Positions 1 through 6,672 of a stretch of DNA of 11,835 nt are shown here, in pieces; the stretch's first letter is position 1; each line of letters opens with the position of its first letter. The position numbers and the translations under genes were made by a program. The notes below the pieces were generated by a model. That model ran no database searches and was not told the origin of the DNA. It was given only the letters and a program-made list of their open reading frames with translations. This DNA is from Candidatus Iainarchaeum sp. GTDB taxonomy: Archaea > Iainarchaeota > Iainarchaeia > JAADDC01. The DNA lies in contig JAADDC010000042.1 of assembly GCA_013154145.1 (NCBI GenBank), positions 1 through 11,835 on the forward strand. The letters are read 5' to 3'.

Positions 1-2
1 TT

Positions 3-515
3 CTCCTGAGGATGCGGGCCATGCAGGCCTGGGCCGACATCGACGTTCAGCTCCAGAGGGTGGCCGAGCTCGTGCCCAACCTCGTGAACAGCCTCAAGGG
101 CTCGGCCCTCTTCGAGAAGAAGACGTTGGAGAACATTGCGAGGGCCCATGCGGAGCTCGTGGAGGCCATGAGGAAGGGTGACCAGGAGGGGAAGGTGAAG
201 GCCGCCAGCAACTTCATGGGCGTCCTCATGCCCATCATCTATCAAATCCCCCAGTATCCACAACTCCAGACGACGGAAACCTTCAGGAAGCTCATGGACG
301 AGCTCAGCGAGTCGATGGACAAGATCGCCTACGCCAGGCAATTCTACAACCAGGCGGTGGCCGACTATAACACTTTTATCTCCCTCTTCCCCTGGAACAT
401 CGTGGCGTCCCTCTTCAACTTCAAGCCGCTGCCCTTCTTCCAGATGCCAGAACGGGAGGCGGTGATCAGGAAGCTCAGTACGGGCGAGTACACGGAAGAG
501 CTCACTCAACTGTGA
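3..515 (+). CDS. lemA: LemA family protein, 5'-truncated by the window edge
   Basis: The reading frame is open to the left edge, so the true start lies outside the window; the first ATG (base 12) is probably internal. The visible start of the protein, A-W-x-D-I-D-V-Q-L followed by V-P-N-L-V-N, is the LemA signature that normally comes just after an N-terminal membrane anchor and a Tyr-Asn segment, both missing here. The rest is mostly helical, as expected for the LemA bundle, and ends with a Phe-rich region containing LFPWNIVA and PFFQMPE. LemA proteins are membrane-anchored with an uncertain biochemical role, and they often sit beside HtpX/M48 proteases, as here: the stop is 4 nt before the protease ATG, so the two are almost certainly co-transcribed. 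The LemA-protease functional link is an inference from this pairing. Confidence 0.88.
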   Translation, partial: LLRMRAMQAWADIDVQLQRVAELVPNLVNSLKGSALFEKKTLENIARAHAELVEAMRKGDQEGKVKAASNFMGVLMPIIYQIPQYPQLQTTETFRKLMDELSESMDKIAYARQFYNQAVADYNTFISLFPWNIVASLFNFKPLPFFQMPEREAVIRKLSTGEYTEELTQL

Positions 516-519
516 GATC

Positions 520-1437
520 ATGGAGAGCATCTATGCCTGGCAAGAACGGCTCAAGCGCCGCTCCCTCTTCATTATTTTCATCGTTTTCGCCTATCTCTAC
601 ACGCTCTCCACGGCAATCCTCCTCTACTTGGGTTTAGATCTCTGGTCCTCCCTGCTGCTGGGTGGCCTATTCTCCCTGACAGGGACTGCTTACAATACCT
701 GGAGGGCCTACAACAACCCCCAGAAGGTGGTGGGAAGCATCACGGGGGCCGTTGAGGCAAAGGATCGACGATTGCTGTCCCACGTGGAGAAGATGAAGCT
801 GGCCTACGGCATAAGGAACGTGGAGGTCTACGAGGTGCCCTGGGAGATCATCAACGCCTTTGTGGTTTCTTCTCCCGAGAAGCACTACCTCTTCGTGACG
901 AGGGGGGCCATAGAGAAGCTTGAAGACCCGGAGCTGGAGAACGTCCTGGCCCACGAATTCGCCCACATGGAGAACAGGGATTCCTTTTACATGACGCTGG
1001 CCGTGGTGGTGGCGGGCTCCATCGTGCTCCTCTCCTACTACGTCCTCCGCGTGGTACCCCCCGCGAACAACCGCCAGAAGGGCGCCGCAATCGTGTTCTT
1101 CATAGCCCTGATCCTGGCGCTGCTCTCGCCCCTCGTCACGCGCGTCCTCATTTCGGCCCTCTCCAAGGAGAGGGAGTTCCTGGCAGACGCCCGGGCCGTG
1201 CAGGTGACCAAGTATCCGCCGGGGCTCATCAACGCCCTCATCAAGGTGGCCTTCGAGAACACGAGGAAGACGCTGGAGAAGTACCAAGTACCTAAAACCT
1301 TCGGGGCGCTGTTCTTCGAGTACGAGGACATCGAAACACACCCGCCGGTCCACGAGAGGATACGCAGGATCGCAGAGCTGACCAAGACGCCCGTGGATCC
1401 GAGGATACTCAGGAAGCTCCGGGAGATGGGACTGTGA
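520..1437 (+). CDS. htpX: HtpX-like M48 membrane zinc metalloprotease
   Basis: This 305-residue protein is a membrane-embedded zinc endopeptidase of the M48 family, which degrades misfolded or damaged membrane proteins in the cytoplasmic membrane. The catalytic HEFAH motif is at residues 145-149 (two His zinc ligands and the catalytic Glu). The third ligand is expected at Glu219 in EREFLADARA (217-226), the usual R-E-[FY]-x-A-D block. A C-terminal THPP lies at 273-276. Hydrophobic segments at about 17-38, 42-58, 157-178 and 188-212 place two helices before and two between the zinc-ligand blocks, as in HtpX. The ATG follows the lemA stop by 4 nt, and the TGA overlaps the GTG of the next gene (GTGA), so lemA-htpX-nth look like one transcript. 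No key residue is missing. Confidence 0.95.
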   Translation: MESIYAWQERLKRRSLFIIFIVFAYLYTLSTAILLYLGLDLWSSLLLGGLFSLTGTAYNTWRAYNNPQKVVGSITGAVEAKDRRLLSHVEKMKLAYGIRNVEVYEVPWEIINAFVVSSPEKHYLFVTRGAIEKLEDPELENVLAHEFAHMENRDSFYMTLAVVVAGSIVLLSYYVLRVVPPANNRQKGAAIVFFIALILALLSPLVTRVLISALSKEREFLADARAVQVTKYPPGLINALIKVAFENTRKTLEKYQVPKTFGALFFEYEDIETHPPVHERIRRIAELTKTPVDPRILRKLREMGL

Positions 1438-2066
1438 TACGCTGGGAGGACCTCAGGCCCCTCCTGGAGGAATTCTATCAAAGGGAGTTCCCGGACCACG
1501 TGAAGGAGGAGCCCTGGAAGGTGGCCATCGGCTGCATACTCTCCCAGAGGACCCGCGACGAGGTGACGGACGCAGCCTACAGGAGGTTGCTCTCGCGATA
1601 CCCCACGCTGGAGGACCTCGCCTCCGCAGATCCCTCGGAGGTGGAGAAGCTCATCTACCCCGTCGGGTTTTACAGGCAGAAGGCCAGGAGGATCGTGGAG
1701 GCCGCCCGTTACATGCTCGAAAACGGGGTTAAACCCTCTTTGGAAGAACTGCTGAAGATACCGGGGATAGGGAGGAAGTGTGCCAACATCGTTCTCGCCT
1801 ACGGCTTTGGGGTGCCGGCCATCCCCGTGGACACCCACGTGGAGAGGGTGTCCAAGCGACTGGGCATAGCAGATCCCAAGGACAGTCCCCAAAGGGTGGA
1901 GGAAAAGCTGAGAAACTTGATTCCCCGGGAGATGTGGATTATCGTCAACCACGCCCTTGTGAGGTTCGGGCGGGAGATCTGCAGACCCGTTTCACCCCGC
2001 TGTGAGATCTGTCCCCTGAGGGAGATCTGCCCCTCCTCAAGGGTTAAAGGAAGTAGCCACCCTTAG
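1434..2066 (+). CDS. nth: Endonuclease III (DNA glycosylase/AP lyase)
   Basis: This 210-residue base-excision repair enzyme removes oxidised pyrimidines and cleaves at the resulting abasic site. The helix-hairpin-helix is IPGIGRKCANIV at 109-120, with the catalytic Lys115, and the catalytic Asp is D133 in PVDTH. The 4Fe-4S cluster cysteines C183, C190, C193 and C199 show the classic C-x6-C-x2-C-x5-C spacing. LSQRTRD (36-42) is the typical archaeal version of the family's LSxQxTD segment. Length matches the family. The start is a GTG overlapping the htpX stop by 4 nt, which implies translational coupling; the next in-frame starts would remove conserved N-terminal helix. The last codons hold the promoter of the next gene. 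Confidence 0.96.
   Translation: MIRWEDLRPLLEEFYQREFPDHVKEEPWKVAIGCILSQRTRDEVTDAAYRRLLSRYPTLEDLASADPSEVEKLIYPVGFYRQKARRIVEAARYMLENGVKPSLEELLKIPGIGRKCANIVLAYGFGVPAIPVDTHVERVSKRLGIADPKDSPQRVEEKLRNLIPREMWIIVNHALVRFGREICRPVSPRCEICPLREICPSSRVKGSSHP
2041..2050 (+). promoter_or_regulatory. TATA-like element of dcd, inside the end of nth
   Basis: GGGTTAAAGG has its TTAAA centre 28 nt before the dcd ATG. That is the normal archaeal TATA-to-transcription-start distance, so the dcd mRNA is predicted to be leaderless; no Shine-Dalgarno sequence precedes the ATG. The element lies within the coding sequence of nth. Confidence 0.5.
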
Positions 2067-2073
2067 TGAGAAC

Positions 2074-2682
2074 ATGATACTGCCCGACTGGAAGATCCGG
2101 AAGTACATCAAGGAAGGAAAGATAAGGGTGGAGCCCTTCGACGAGAGCCTCATTGGACCCGCTTCCCTCGACGTGAGGCTGGGCTTCCGTTTCCGGATCT
2201 TCAAGCCCGAGTTCTTGGAGGCCATAGACATCAGGAGCTTCAGGGACGAAGTGGTGTCCTGGGACGAGTTCGAGGAGTACTCGGTGGAGCGATATAAACA
2301 TTCCGAGGTGGTGGTCATCAAGAAGAGGGACACGCCCTTCATCATACATCCCGGCGAGTTCGTCTTGGCTTCCATCTACGAGTACGTGGCGCTGCCGGAC
2401 AACGTGGCGGCCCAGCTCAACGGGAGGTCATCTATTGCTCGGCTGGGCCTCATCGTTCACACGTCCGCCGGATGGGTGGACCCCGGATACGAGGGACACC
2501 TCACCTTGGAGATCCTGAACGTGAACTCCGTGCCCGTGAAACTCTATCCCACCACGCCCGTGGCCCAGCTGACCTTCTTCGAGATGGAGAGCGTGGAAAC
2601 CCCCTACAACAAGCGCAAGAAGTCCAAGTACGTGGGGGAGAAGGGGGCCACCGAGTCAAGGATCTCCAGCGACTTTCAGTGA
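2074..2682 (+). CDS. dcd: dCTP deaminase (possibly bifunctional with dUTPase)
   Basis: This 202-residue enzyme of the dCTP deaminase/dUTPase superfamily converts dCTP to dUTP, and in some archaea on to dUMP, feeding thymidylate synthesis and keeping dUTP low. The start is MILPDWKIRKYI, a typical Dcd N-terminus. The substrate-binding block GRSSIARLG is at 117-125, and SAGWVDPGYEGHLTLE at 131-146 carries the expected catalytic Glu146. The Gly-Trp before Asp-Pro is more like archaeal members than E. coli (HR), but I cannot decide from this whether dUTPase activity is present. The gene starts 7 nt after the nth stop, with its own TATA element within nth. Its end overlaps the convergent antiporter gene by 7 bp. 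It follows nth, another enzyme protecting DNA from wrong pyrimidines. Confidence 0.95.
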   Translation: MILPDWKIRKYIKEGKIRVEPFDESLIGPASLDVRLGFRFRIFKPEFLEAIDIRSFRDEVVSWDEFEEYSVERYKHSEVVVIKKRDTPFIIHPGEFVLASIYEYVALPDNVAAQLNGRSSIARLGLIVHTSAGWVDPGYEGHLTLEILNVNSVPVKLYPTTPVAQLTFFEMESVETPYNKRKKSKYVGEKGATESRISSDFQ

Positions 2683-4316
2683 GTGTCCGGGAAGAGGGTT
2701 AGCCTGAGGACGCCGTAAATAATCAATAACAGTCCATAACCGATAAGGGCTCCACTCATGAGCGTCAGGGAAACCACCTTCAAGGAGAGGCCCGCAGCGA
2801 GGAAGAAGAGTCCCAGGAAGAGGGAGAACACCCCCACGAGGGCCGACGAGAGGCCCACGGGGCGCCTCTTCTTGGCGAAGCCAAAGAACTGCTCCAGGAA
2901 GTCATCCACGTAGCGCTTCACCTCCACCAGGGAGAAGGCGAGGACCAGGGAGGACACGGTGTAGAGGAGGAGGTAGCCGTTGAAGCCGATGATGCCGCTG
3001 GTGAAGAGGTAGCCCGTGAAGTAGTAGAAGAGGTAGGAAACGAGGAAGAGGACGAAGAAGCGGCGGAAGTTGGAGGGAATGTTGCCCGAGGTGGCGGTGA
3101 ATAGCTTGGAGGAGGCTATGCGGTAGGGGTCGAAGCGGTTCTTCAGCCAGTCGGGGACGAGCTTCACGGCGATCTTCTCCAACCGCTCCTCGTTGCGTAT
3201 CATGAAGCCCGCCACGGCGGTGGTGATGATGATAGCTAAAAACATGCCGCCCATCATGTCGGCGGCATGGGGGAGGCCGATCTCCTGGGCCACCGCCGAG
3301 AAGAAGAGGGAGAACTCACCGAGAGGGAGCATCAGTATGCCCAGCCGGAAGGCCCGCTCGGGCTCGAGGCCGTAGAAGGGACCCACGAAGAGCACCACGA
3401 AGACCTGAACCCAGACGGCCAGTGAAGCAAGGATGGCCAGGGCGAGGGCCGTCGGGGAGAAGCTGATGGCGTACTTGAGGCCCAGGGCCGTAAAGAAGAA
3501 GAGGACGAAGAAGTGCTTGTAGCCCAGCATCTTCTCGTAGAGGTGGGGAGCCAGGTGCGTGTTGGCGATGGCCAGGCCCGCGAAGAAGGCTCCCAGAACG
3601 GGGGAGATGCCCAGCATGGACACGCCGTAGGCAAAGAGGGTGATGAGGCCCAGGACGTAGAGGGGCGTGTGCTCTTCCTTTATGAGGTGTCCGAGGAGGC
3701 GGAATAGACGGGCGATGGCGTAGGTGCCCACGCTAAAGAGTATGAAGGCCAGAGCAAAGGTGTGCAGGAATACCTTGAGCACGGGGACGTCAACGTTGAT
3801 ATAACCCAGAAGGTAGGCGATGAAGAAGATGGAGAGGATGTCCTCCAGGATGAGCATGGACATGGCGATGCGGGCCTCCTTGCGGTTGCTCCAACCGTGT
3901 TCGAGGATGGCGTGGGAGATGATGGCCGTGGAAGAGCCTGCCAGGGCGGCGCCCACCACGAAGGCCTCCAGCTGGGTGAAGCCAAGGGCCAGGGCAATGA
4001 AGTAGCCCACGAGGAAGACGGCACCGCTCTTGATGGGTGAAAGGAAGAGGGCGTAGACGCCGGCCTCACTGAACTTCTTGGGGTTCATCTTGAGGCCCGT
4101 GAAGAAGAGGAGCAGTATGATGCCGAGGTCCGCCATCAGGGAGATGAGTTCCGAGTCGTGGACGATGCCAAGACCTTGAGGACCCAGTATCAGGCCGGAG
4201 ATGAGGTAGCCCACGATGGCGGGGAGGCCGATCTTCTCCACGAGGGTTCCCAGGAGCAGGGAGAAGAAGAGGACCGCGCCGAAGTCAAAGAGCAGTCTGT
4301 TCTTACCGAGGGCCAC
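2676..4316 (-). CDS. CPA2-family cation/proton antiporter with an extra C-terminal membrane region
   Basis: This 546-residue protein has a core (residues about 8-372) that is a Na+/H+ or K+/H+ exchanger of the KefB/NapA type (CPA2). The evidence is the N-terminal GLILGPQGLG (41-50), GSSTAIISHA in 127-136 and the paired acidic residues E158-D159 in ILEDIL, where CPA2 members carry their ion-binding acidic pair. About 12 hydrophobic segments fit the family. In place of the usual cytosolic TrkA-N/RCK nucleotide-binding domain, residues about 418-465 and 487-540 form roughly four further membrane segments separated by a charged stretch (VEVKRYVDDFLEQFF, then AKKRR). The start is a GTG; the AT-rich block upstream carries its promoter. 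It is transcribed alone and converges on dcd. The transported ion cannot be read from sequence. Confidence 0.9.
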   Translation of the reverse strand: MALGKNRLLFDFGAVLFFSLLLGTLVEKIGLPAIVGYLISGLILGPQGLGIVHDSELISLMADLGIILLLFFTGLKMNPKKFSEAGVYALFLSPIKSGAVFLVGYFIALALGFTQLEAFVVGAALAGSSTAIISHAILEHGWSNRKEARIAMSMLILEDILSIFFIAYLLGYINVDVPVLKVFLHTFALAFILFSVGTYAIARLFRLLGHLIKEEHTPLYVLGLITLFAYGVSMLGISPVLGAFFAGLAIANTHLAPHLYEKMLGYKHFFVLFFFTALGLKYAISFSPTALALAILASLAVWVQVFVVLFVGPFYGLEPERAFRLGILMLPLGEFSLFFSAVAQEIGLPHAADMMGGMFLAIIITTAVAGFMIRNEERLEKIAVKLVPDWLKNRFDPYRIASSKLFTATSGNIPSNFRRFFVLFLVSYLFYYFTGYLFTSGIIGFNGYLLLYTVSSLVLAFSLVEVKRYVDDFLEQFFGFAKKRRPVGLSSALVGVFSLFLGLFFLAAGLSLKVVSLTLMSGALIGYGLLLIIYGVLRLTLFPDTH

Positions 4317-4346
4317 GGAAGAAAAAGGAAAAAAGGGTTAAAAAAC
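4317..4346 (-). promoter_or_regulatory. Promoter of the antiporter gene, combined with a T-rich terminator of the preceding operon
   Basis: Read on the minus strand, directly after the stop of the upstream regulator gene come T6, AACCC, T6, CC and T5. Archaeal RNA polymerase terminates at such T tracts. The TTTTTTAA part (4338-4345) is centred about 25 nt before the GTG of the antiporter, so it is also the best TATA element, giving a leaderless mRNA. One 30-bp stretch thus seems to end one transcript and begin the next. Confidence 0.5.
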
Positions 4347-4955
4347 TCAGCTCTGGGCAGCCCTCTTGAGCTTCTTCAGGAGCTCGGCAGGGGACCTGAT
4401 GGGGTACTCGATCTTTCTGAGGAGCTCCTCCACGGGCTTCCCTTCCACCTCTATACCCCTTAGACGCTCCTCGAGGACGGAGGGGTCCGTCACCGGGAAG
4501 TCCATGCCCTTGATGCGCTTGAGGACCAGCACCGCCCAGGGCGGCGAGTCGATGGCCTCGAGGGTCATCCTCATGGACTCGATGGCGATGTTGATGTCCT
4601 CGCCTGCCTTGAGCCTATTCCAGGCCTCCTTTGCTAAACCTCCAGCCACGTGCTCGTCCAGATCCTTGAGCTCGCCCTTGATCTTCTTCATGACGGCCTC
4701 CGGGTCGGCGGAGAGCATACGCTTGACCGTGGAGGTGGAGAGGCCCAGGAAGCGGGCGATCTCCTCCACCGTCATCATCTTCTTGTCCCTGAGGACCACG
4801 GCGTAGGAGGCCGCCATGAGGGAGGGCACCCACGTGAGGTTCCTGTACTCCACGAGGCGTCTGGGACCGCCCAGTATTTCTATGGCCTTGATGAAGACCT
4901 TGAAGGCCAGTTCGTCCACGGAGACGTCCTCCACGGGGGCGGTGATCACCTTCAC
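4347..4955 (-). CDS. Helix-turn-helix regulator-like partner of the KaiC-like ATPase
   Basis: This 202-residue protein has a central helix-turn-helix at about 61-85 (MTVEEIARFLGLSTSTVKRM), followed by charged helices and a Pro/Leu-rich C-terminus. It fits the archaeal family whose shared domain is described as a probable regulatory domain found next to KaiC homologs (near_KaiC, TIGR03879); I assign this from memory of the family and from context. The GTG start overlaps the TGA of the KaiC-like gene by 4 nt (GTGA) and sits behind a GGAGGTG ribosome-binding site, so the two are translationally coupled. The reading frame remains open upstream, but that stretch only mirrors the ATPase gene in another frame. 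A DNA-binding or signalling role is inferred; no target is known to me. Confidence 0.8.
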   Translation of the reverse strand: MKVITAPVEDVSVDELAFKVFIKAIEILGGPRRLVEYRNLTWVPSLMAASYAVVLRDKKMMTVEEIARFLGLSTSTVKRMLSADPEAVMKKIKGELKDLDEHVAGGLAKEAWNRLKAGEDINIAIESMRMTLEAIDSPPWAVLVLKRIKGMDFPVTDPSVLEERLRGIEVEGKPVEELLRKIEYPIRSPAELLKKLKRAAQS

Positions 4956-5842
4956 TCTTTCACCTCCTCGCGCCTGCGACGGACGATCTCGCTGAGAGGT
5001 GGACCCACCTTCACGAGACCTGTCTCCGTGATCTCGAGCAGGTGCGTGCGGGTGTCGTGGCCACAAAGGCGCATGCCGTCAATGCGTATGGTCCGGAGCA
5101 GGTCGCCGATGGGTATGCCGAAGACCCTCTCCTCCCAGAGGGACTTGATGACGCGCTTGGAGAGGACGATGGTACCATCGAGGATATGGGAGACGGCGTA
5201 GCCGCCGGCTGCCTCCGCAGATTCCTCCTCGTGAGAGGAGCGCTTCTGGGAGACGAGGATGGCCGTCTGACCCCACTTCTTGAGGAAGTTAAAGATCCTT
5301 CGGACGATCTGGCGGGCCAGCATTTCTCTGGCCTCAAAGAGGCCCGTTATGGAGTCGATGACCACGTTCTTGGTGTCGTACTCCCTGATGACGTAGGCGA
5401 GGGTGTCCAGGAGCACGTCCGTGTCTTCCCGGAGGCGGGAAGAGGAGGCGGCGTCTATGAGGATCACGTTGTCCTCCACGCTGTTCCAGTCTATGCCCAT
5501 GGCGTTGGCCCTCTGTAACAGTCCCTGGGAGACGAAGGGCGCCGGCGACTCGACGGTGACGAAGGCCACGGGATAGCCGAGGGATGCTTGCTTGACGGCG
5601 AACTGCTCGGCCAGCAGGGACTTGCCCGTGTCGGGTATGCCCGTGACGTTGACCACGGCCCTGTAGGGTATGCCGCCCAGCGGAACCTTCTTGGGCTTGC
5701 CGTCCTCGATGACGGTGATGAAGAACAGGTCGTCGAGCCCCTCGACGCCCGTGGGGACGCCGAACAGCTTGGGGGCCTTCTTGATGGCCTCCGATGCAGG
5801 CATCACGGAACTCAGGTCCACCTCTCTCCATCCGTCGCCCAT
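4952..5842 (-). CDS. KaiC-like RecA-fold ATPase (archaeal single-domain family)
   Basis: This 296-residue protein has one KaiC/RadA-type ATPase domain. Walker A is GIPDTGKS (68-75) and Walker B is the hydrophobic strand NVVIDS (159-164). An acidic residue after the second strand (VESP, E98) may serve as the catalytic Glu. FGVPTGVEGLDDLF (27-40) is the usual KaiC lead-in, and LVSQKRS (197-202) matches the sensor region. It resembles the thermophilic archaeal family typified by AF_0351, one of those paired with a near-KaiC regulator, which is exactly the next gene here. Members are uncharacterised; ATP-dependent regulation by analogy with KaiC is inference. It is not RadA or RadB: it lacks the RadA N-terminal helix-hairpin-helix domain and sits in a different context. 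The ATG is about 25 nt from a TATA element, without a Shine-Dalgarno sequence. Confidence 0.87.
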   Translation of the reverse strand: MGDGWREVDLSSVMPASEAIKKAPKLFGVPTGVEGLDDLFFITVIEDGKPKKVPLGGIPYRAVVNVTGIPDTGKSLLAEQFAVKQASLGYPVAFVTVESPAPFVSQGLLQRANAMGIDWNSVEDNVILIDAASSSRLREDTDVLLDTLAYVIREYDTKNVVIDSITGLFEAREMLARQIVRRIFNFLKKWGQTAILVSQKRSSHEEESAEAAGGYAVSHILDGTIVLSKRVIKSLWEERVFGIPIGDLLRTIRIDGMRLCGHDTRTHLLEITETGLVKVGPPLSEIVRRRREEVKE

Positions 5843-5859
5843 GCTACCATAACGCCACG

Positions 5860-5872
5860 AAGGGTTTAAAGG
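5860..5872. repeat. Left copy of a 13-bp direct repeat flanking the toxin-antitoxin module
   Basis: AAGGGTTTAAAGG is identical to the copy at 6511-6523 in the same orientation. The two copies bracket the low-GC toxin-antitoxin genes. Each holds the stop codon of the gene before it and a TATA-like core. Confidence 0.6.
5865..5870 (-). promoter_or_regulatory. TATA-like element of the KaiC-like operon, overlapping the toxin stop codon
   Basis: TTTAAA is centred about 25-26 nt before the KaiC-like ATG, which predicts a leaderless transcript. The TAA stop of the PIN toxin lies inside the element. It is part of the left copy of the 13-bp repeat. Confidence 0.5.
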
Positions 5873-6285
5873 TTCGAAAGCCGGGCGAAAAGCTCCGAAG
5901 GTGTCAACACAAAAATGTTTTCCTTCTCCAACTTCTCTTCCTTGAAATCTTTCTTGTTCCAGGTGAGCAAGTAAACCTTTTTGTAATATTTACGCAAGTG
6001 TCGCGCAGTAGCGACGTAAAAGACATCAGCAGGATCTTTTACAAATGTGAAATCTTCTTCCCGTGGTCTTATACTTGTTTTATGTATGCCGTTGAAAAGT
6101 AGGCGCAACATCAACCTGAGTTTACCTCTTGAAACGCCGTTTCTCCTCTTGGCCAAAATATAAGGAACGTGCTTTTCTATTTCCTCATAAAGAAAAGTAG
6201 GGTAAAATACGTCGAATATCCTTTTTATGAGTGCTATAACAAACCTGCTAAAGCTGTTATCCTTGAGCAGGGCTGATATTACCAC
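5866..6285 (-). CDS. PIN-domain ribonuclease toxin (VapC-like), start unresolved
   Basis: This is a PIN-domain RNase of the VapC type, which cleaves RNA and is held inactive by its antitoxin. The coordinates begin at the only canonical start, a GTG (6285), giving 139 residues. However, the domain plainly begins further upstream: the codons before it read VVLDTN, so the first metal-binding Asp lies outside this start. The frame is open back to 6345, yet has no ATG, GTG or TTG before 6285. The other acidic residues are present: Glu in FLYEEIEKH, Asp in KDPADVFYVATA and Asp in WNKKDF. It looks closest to the PIN-family putative toxin group whose members start VVLDTNV. The gene is AT-richer than its neighbours (a hand count of 5941-6000 gives 35% GC against 67% at 5701-5760), which suggests transfer. 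It could use a non-standard start, depend on frameshifting from the antitoxin, or be damaged. Confidence 0.8.
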   Translation of the reverse strand: MVISALLKDNSFSRFVIALIKRIFDVFYPTFLYEEIEKHVPYILAKRRNGVSRGKLRLMLRLLFNGIHKTSIRPREEDFTFVKDPADVFYVATARHLRKYYKKVYLLTWNKKDFKEEKLEKENIFVLTPSELFARLSNL

Positions 6286-6299
6286 GTTGGTGTCGAGAA

Positions 6300-6491
6300 C
6301 TACGGCCTCGGACTTACGCGTCTTAGAGCCGAAGTTTCCACCTCCTTACTGATCTTCTCCACATCGACATCTTCCACCGAAGCGGAACGGGCTAACCTTT
6401 CAAGAACGGCAAATTCCTTCAACGCTTCTTCCAGCTCTCCCCAAGAGATGCTCAGGGCCTTGAATAGTTGCTCGACCACACTCCCCCTCAT
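6300..6491 (-). CDS. Probable antitoxin of the PIN toxin
   Basis: This small acidic protein (63 residues from the chosen ATG) lies directly before and overlaps the coding frame of a PIN-domain toxin, the normal position for a VapB-type antitoxin. I see no clear ribbon-helix-helix or AbrB pattern; the sequence is mainly helical (WGELEEALKEFAVLERLA), so assignment rests on size and position. An ATG at 6500 would add three residues, but the TTTAAA element (6516-6521) is about 27 nt from the 6491 ATG and only about 18 from the other, which favours 6491 and a leaderless mRNA. A strong GGAGGTG (6339-6345) lies inside its 3' end, apparently for the toxin, though no canonical start follows in the toxin frame. 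Confidence 0.72.
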   Translation of the reverse strand: MRGSVVEQLFKALSISWGELEEALKEFAVLERLARSASVEDVDVEKISKEVETSALRRVSPRP

Positions 6492-6510
6492 CGTCAACAT
6501 ATAAAACTAA

Positions 6511-6523
6511 AAGGGTTTAAAGG
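6511..6523. repeat. Right copy of the 13-bp direct repeat; contains the antitoxin promoter
   Basis: AAGGGTTTAAAGG matches 5860-5872 exactly. On the minus strand TTTAAA (6516-6521) is the TATA candidate for the toxin-antitoxin genes, and the TAA stop of the 51-codon gene (6517-6519) lies inside it. Confidence 0.6.
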
Positions 6524-6672
6524 AGGCCGCGGGCCTCGCAGTCCTTGATGAGGGGGAGGATGGAGCGGAGGTAGGTCAGGAAGGCCCGCAGGCGCTCCTT
6601 CCTGCGGACGTGCTCCCGGTATTCCCTCTCCATCCGAAGTCTACGCTTGCGCTCCCTCTTGATCTCGTCCAT
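6517..6672 (-). CDS. 51-residue highly basic small protein, unknown
   Basis: This ORF is a little below common length cut-offs. The protein starts MDEIKRERKRRLRMEREYRE and continues with an Arg-rich helix, then a hydrophobic C-terminal helix (LRAFLTYLRSILPLIKDC). It begins within the last 32 nt of the 60-codon gene, in another frame. GGTGGTG just before the ATG is a plausible ribosome-binding site; the internal ATG at 6633 has none. Together with the preceding two genes it forms the tail of the coiled-coil operon. I do not recognise a family; nucleic acid binding is possible from charge alone. That it is a real gene is supported by position, ribosome-binding site and lack of any other use for the stretch, but not proven. 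Confidence 0.5.
   Translation of the reverse strand: MDEIKRERKRRLRMEREYREHVRRKERLRAFLTYLRSILPLIKDCEARGLL

Noticed and set aside
1038..1952. Long antisense open frame (304 codons) across htpX and nth
   Set aside because: It lies opposite two genes with complete catalytic motifs, crosses their boundary, and its translation is rich in Gly, His and Pro without any family pattern. Such frames are expected opposite GC-rich genes.
4952..5842. RadA or RadB recombinase
   Set aside because: Walker motifs fit the broad RecA family, but the RadA N-terminal helix-hairpin-helix domain is absent, the lead-in and C-terminus follow the KaiC-like family, and the partner gene is of the near-KaiC type.
5860..6523. 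Insertion sequence or integron bounded by the 13-bp repeats
   Set aside because: No transposase, integrase or terminal inverted repeats are present; only a toxin-antitoxin pair lies between the copies.
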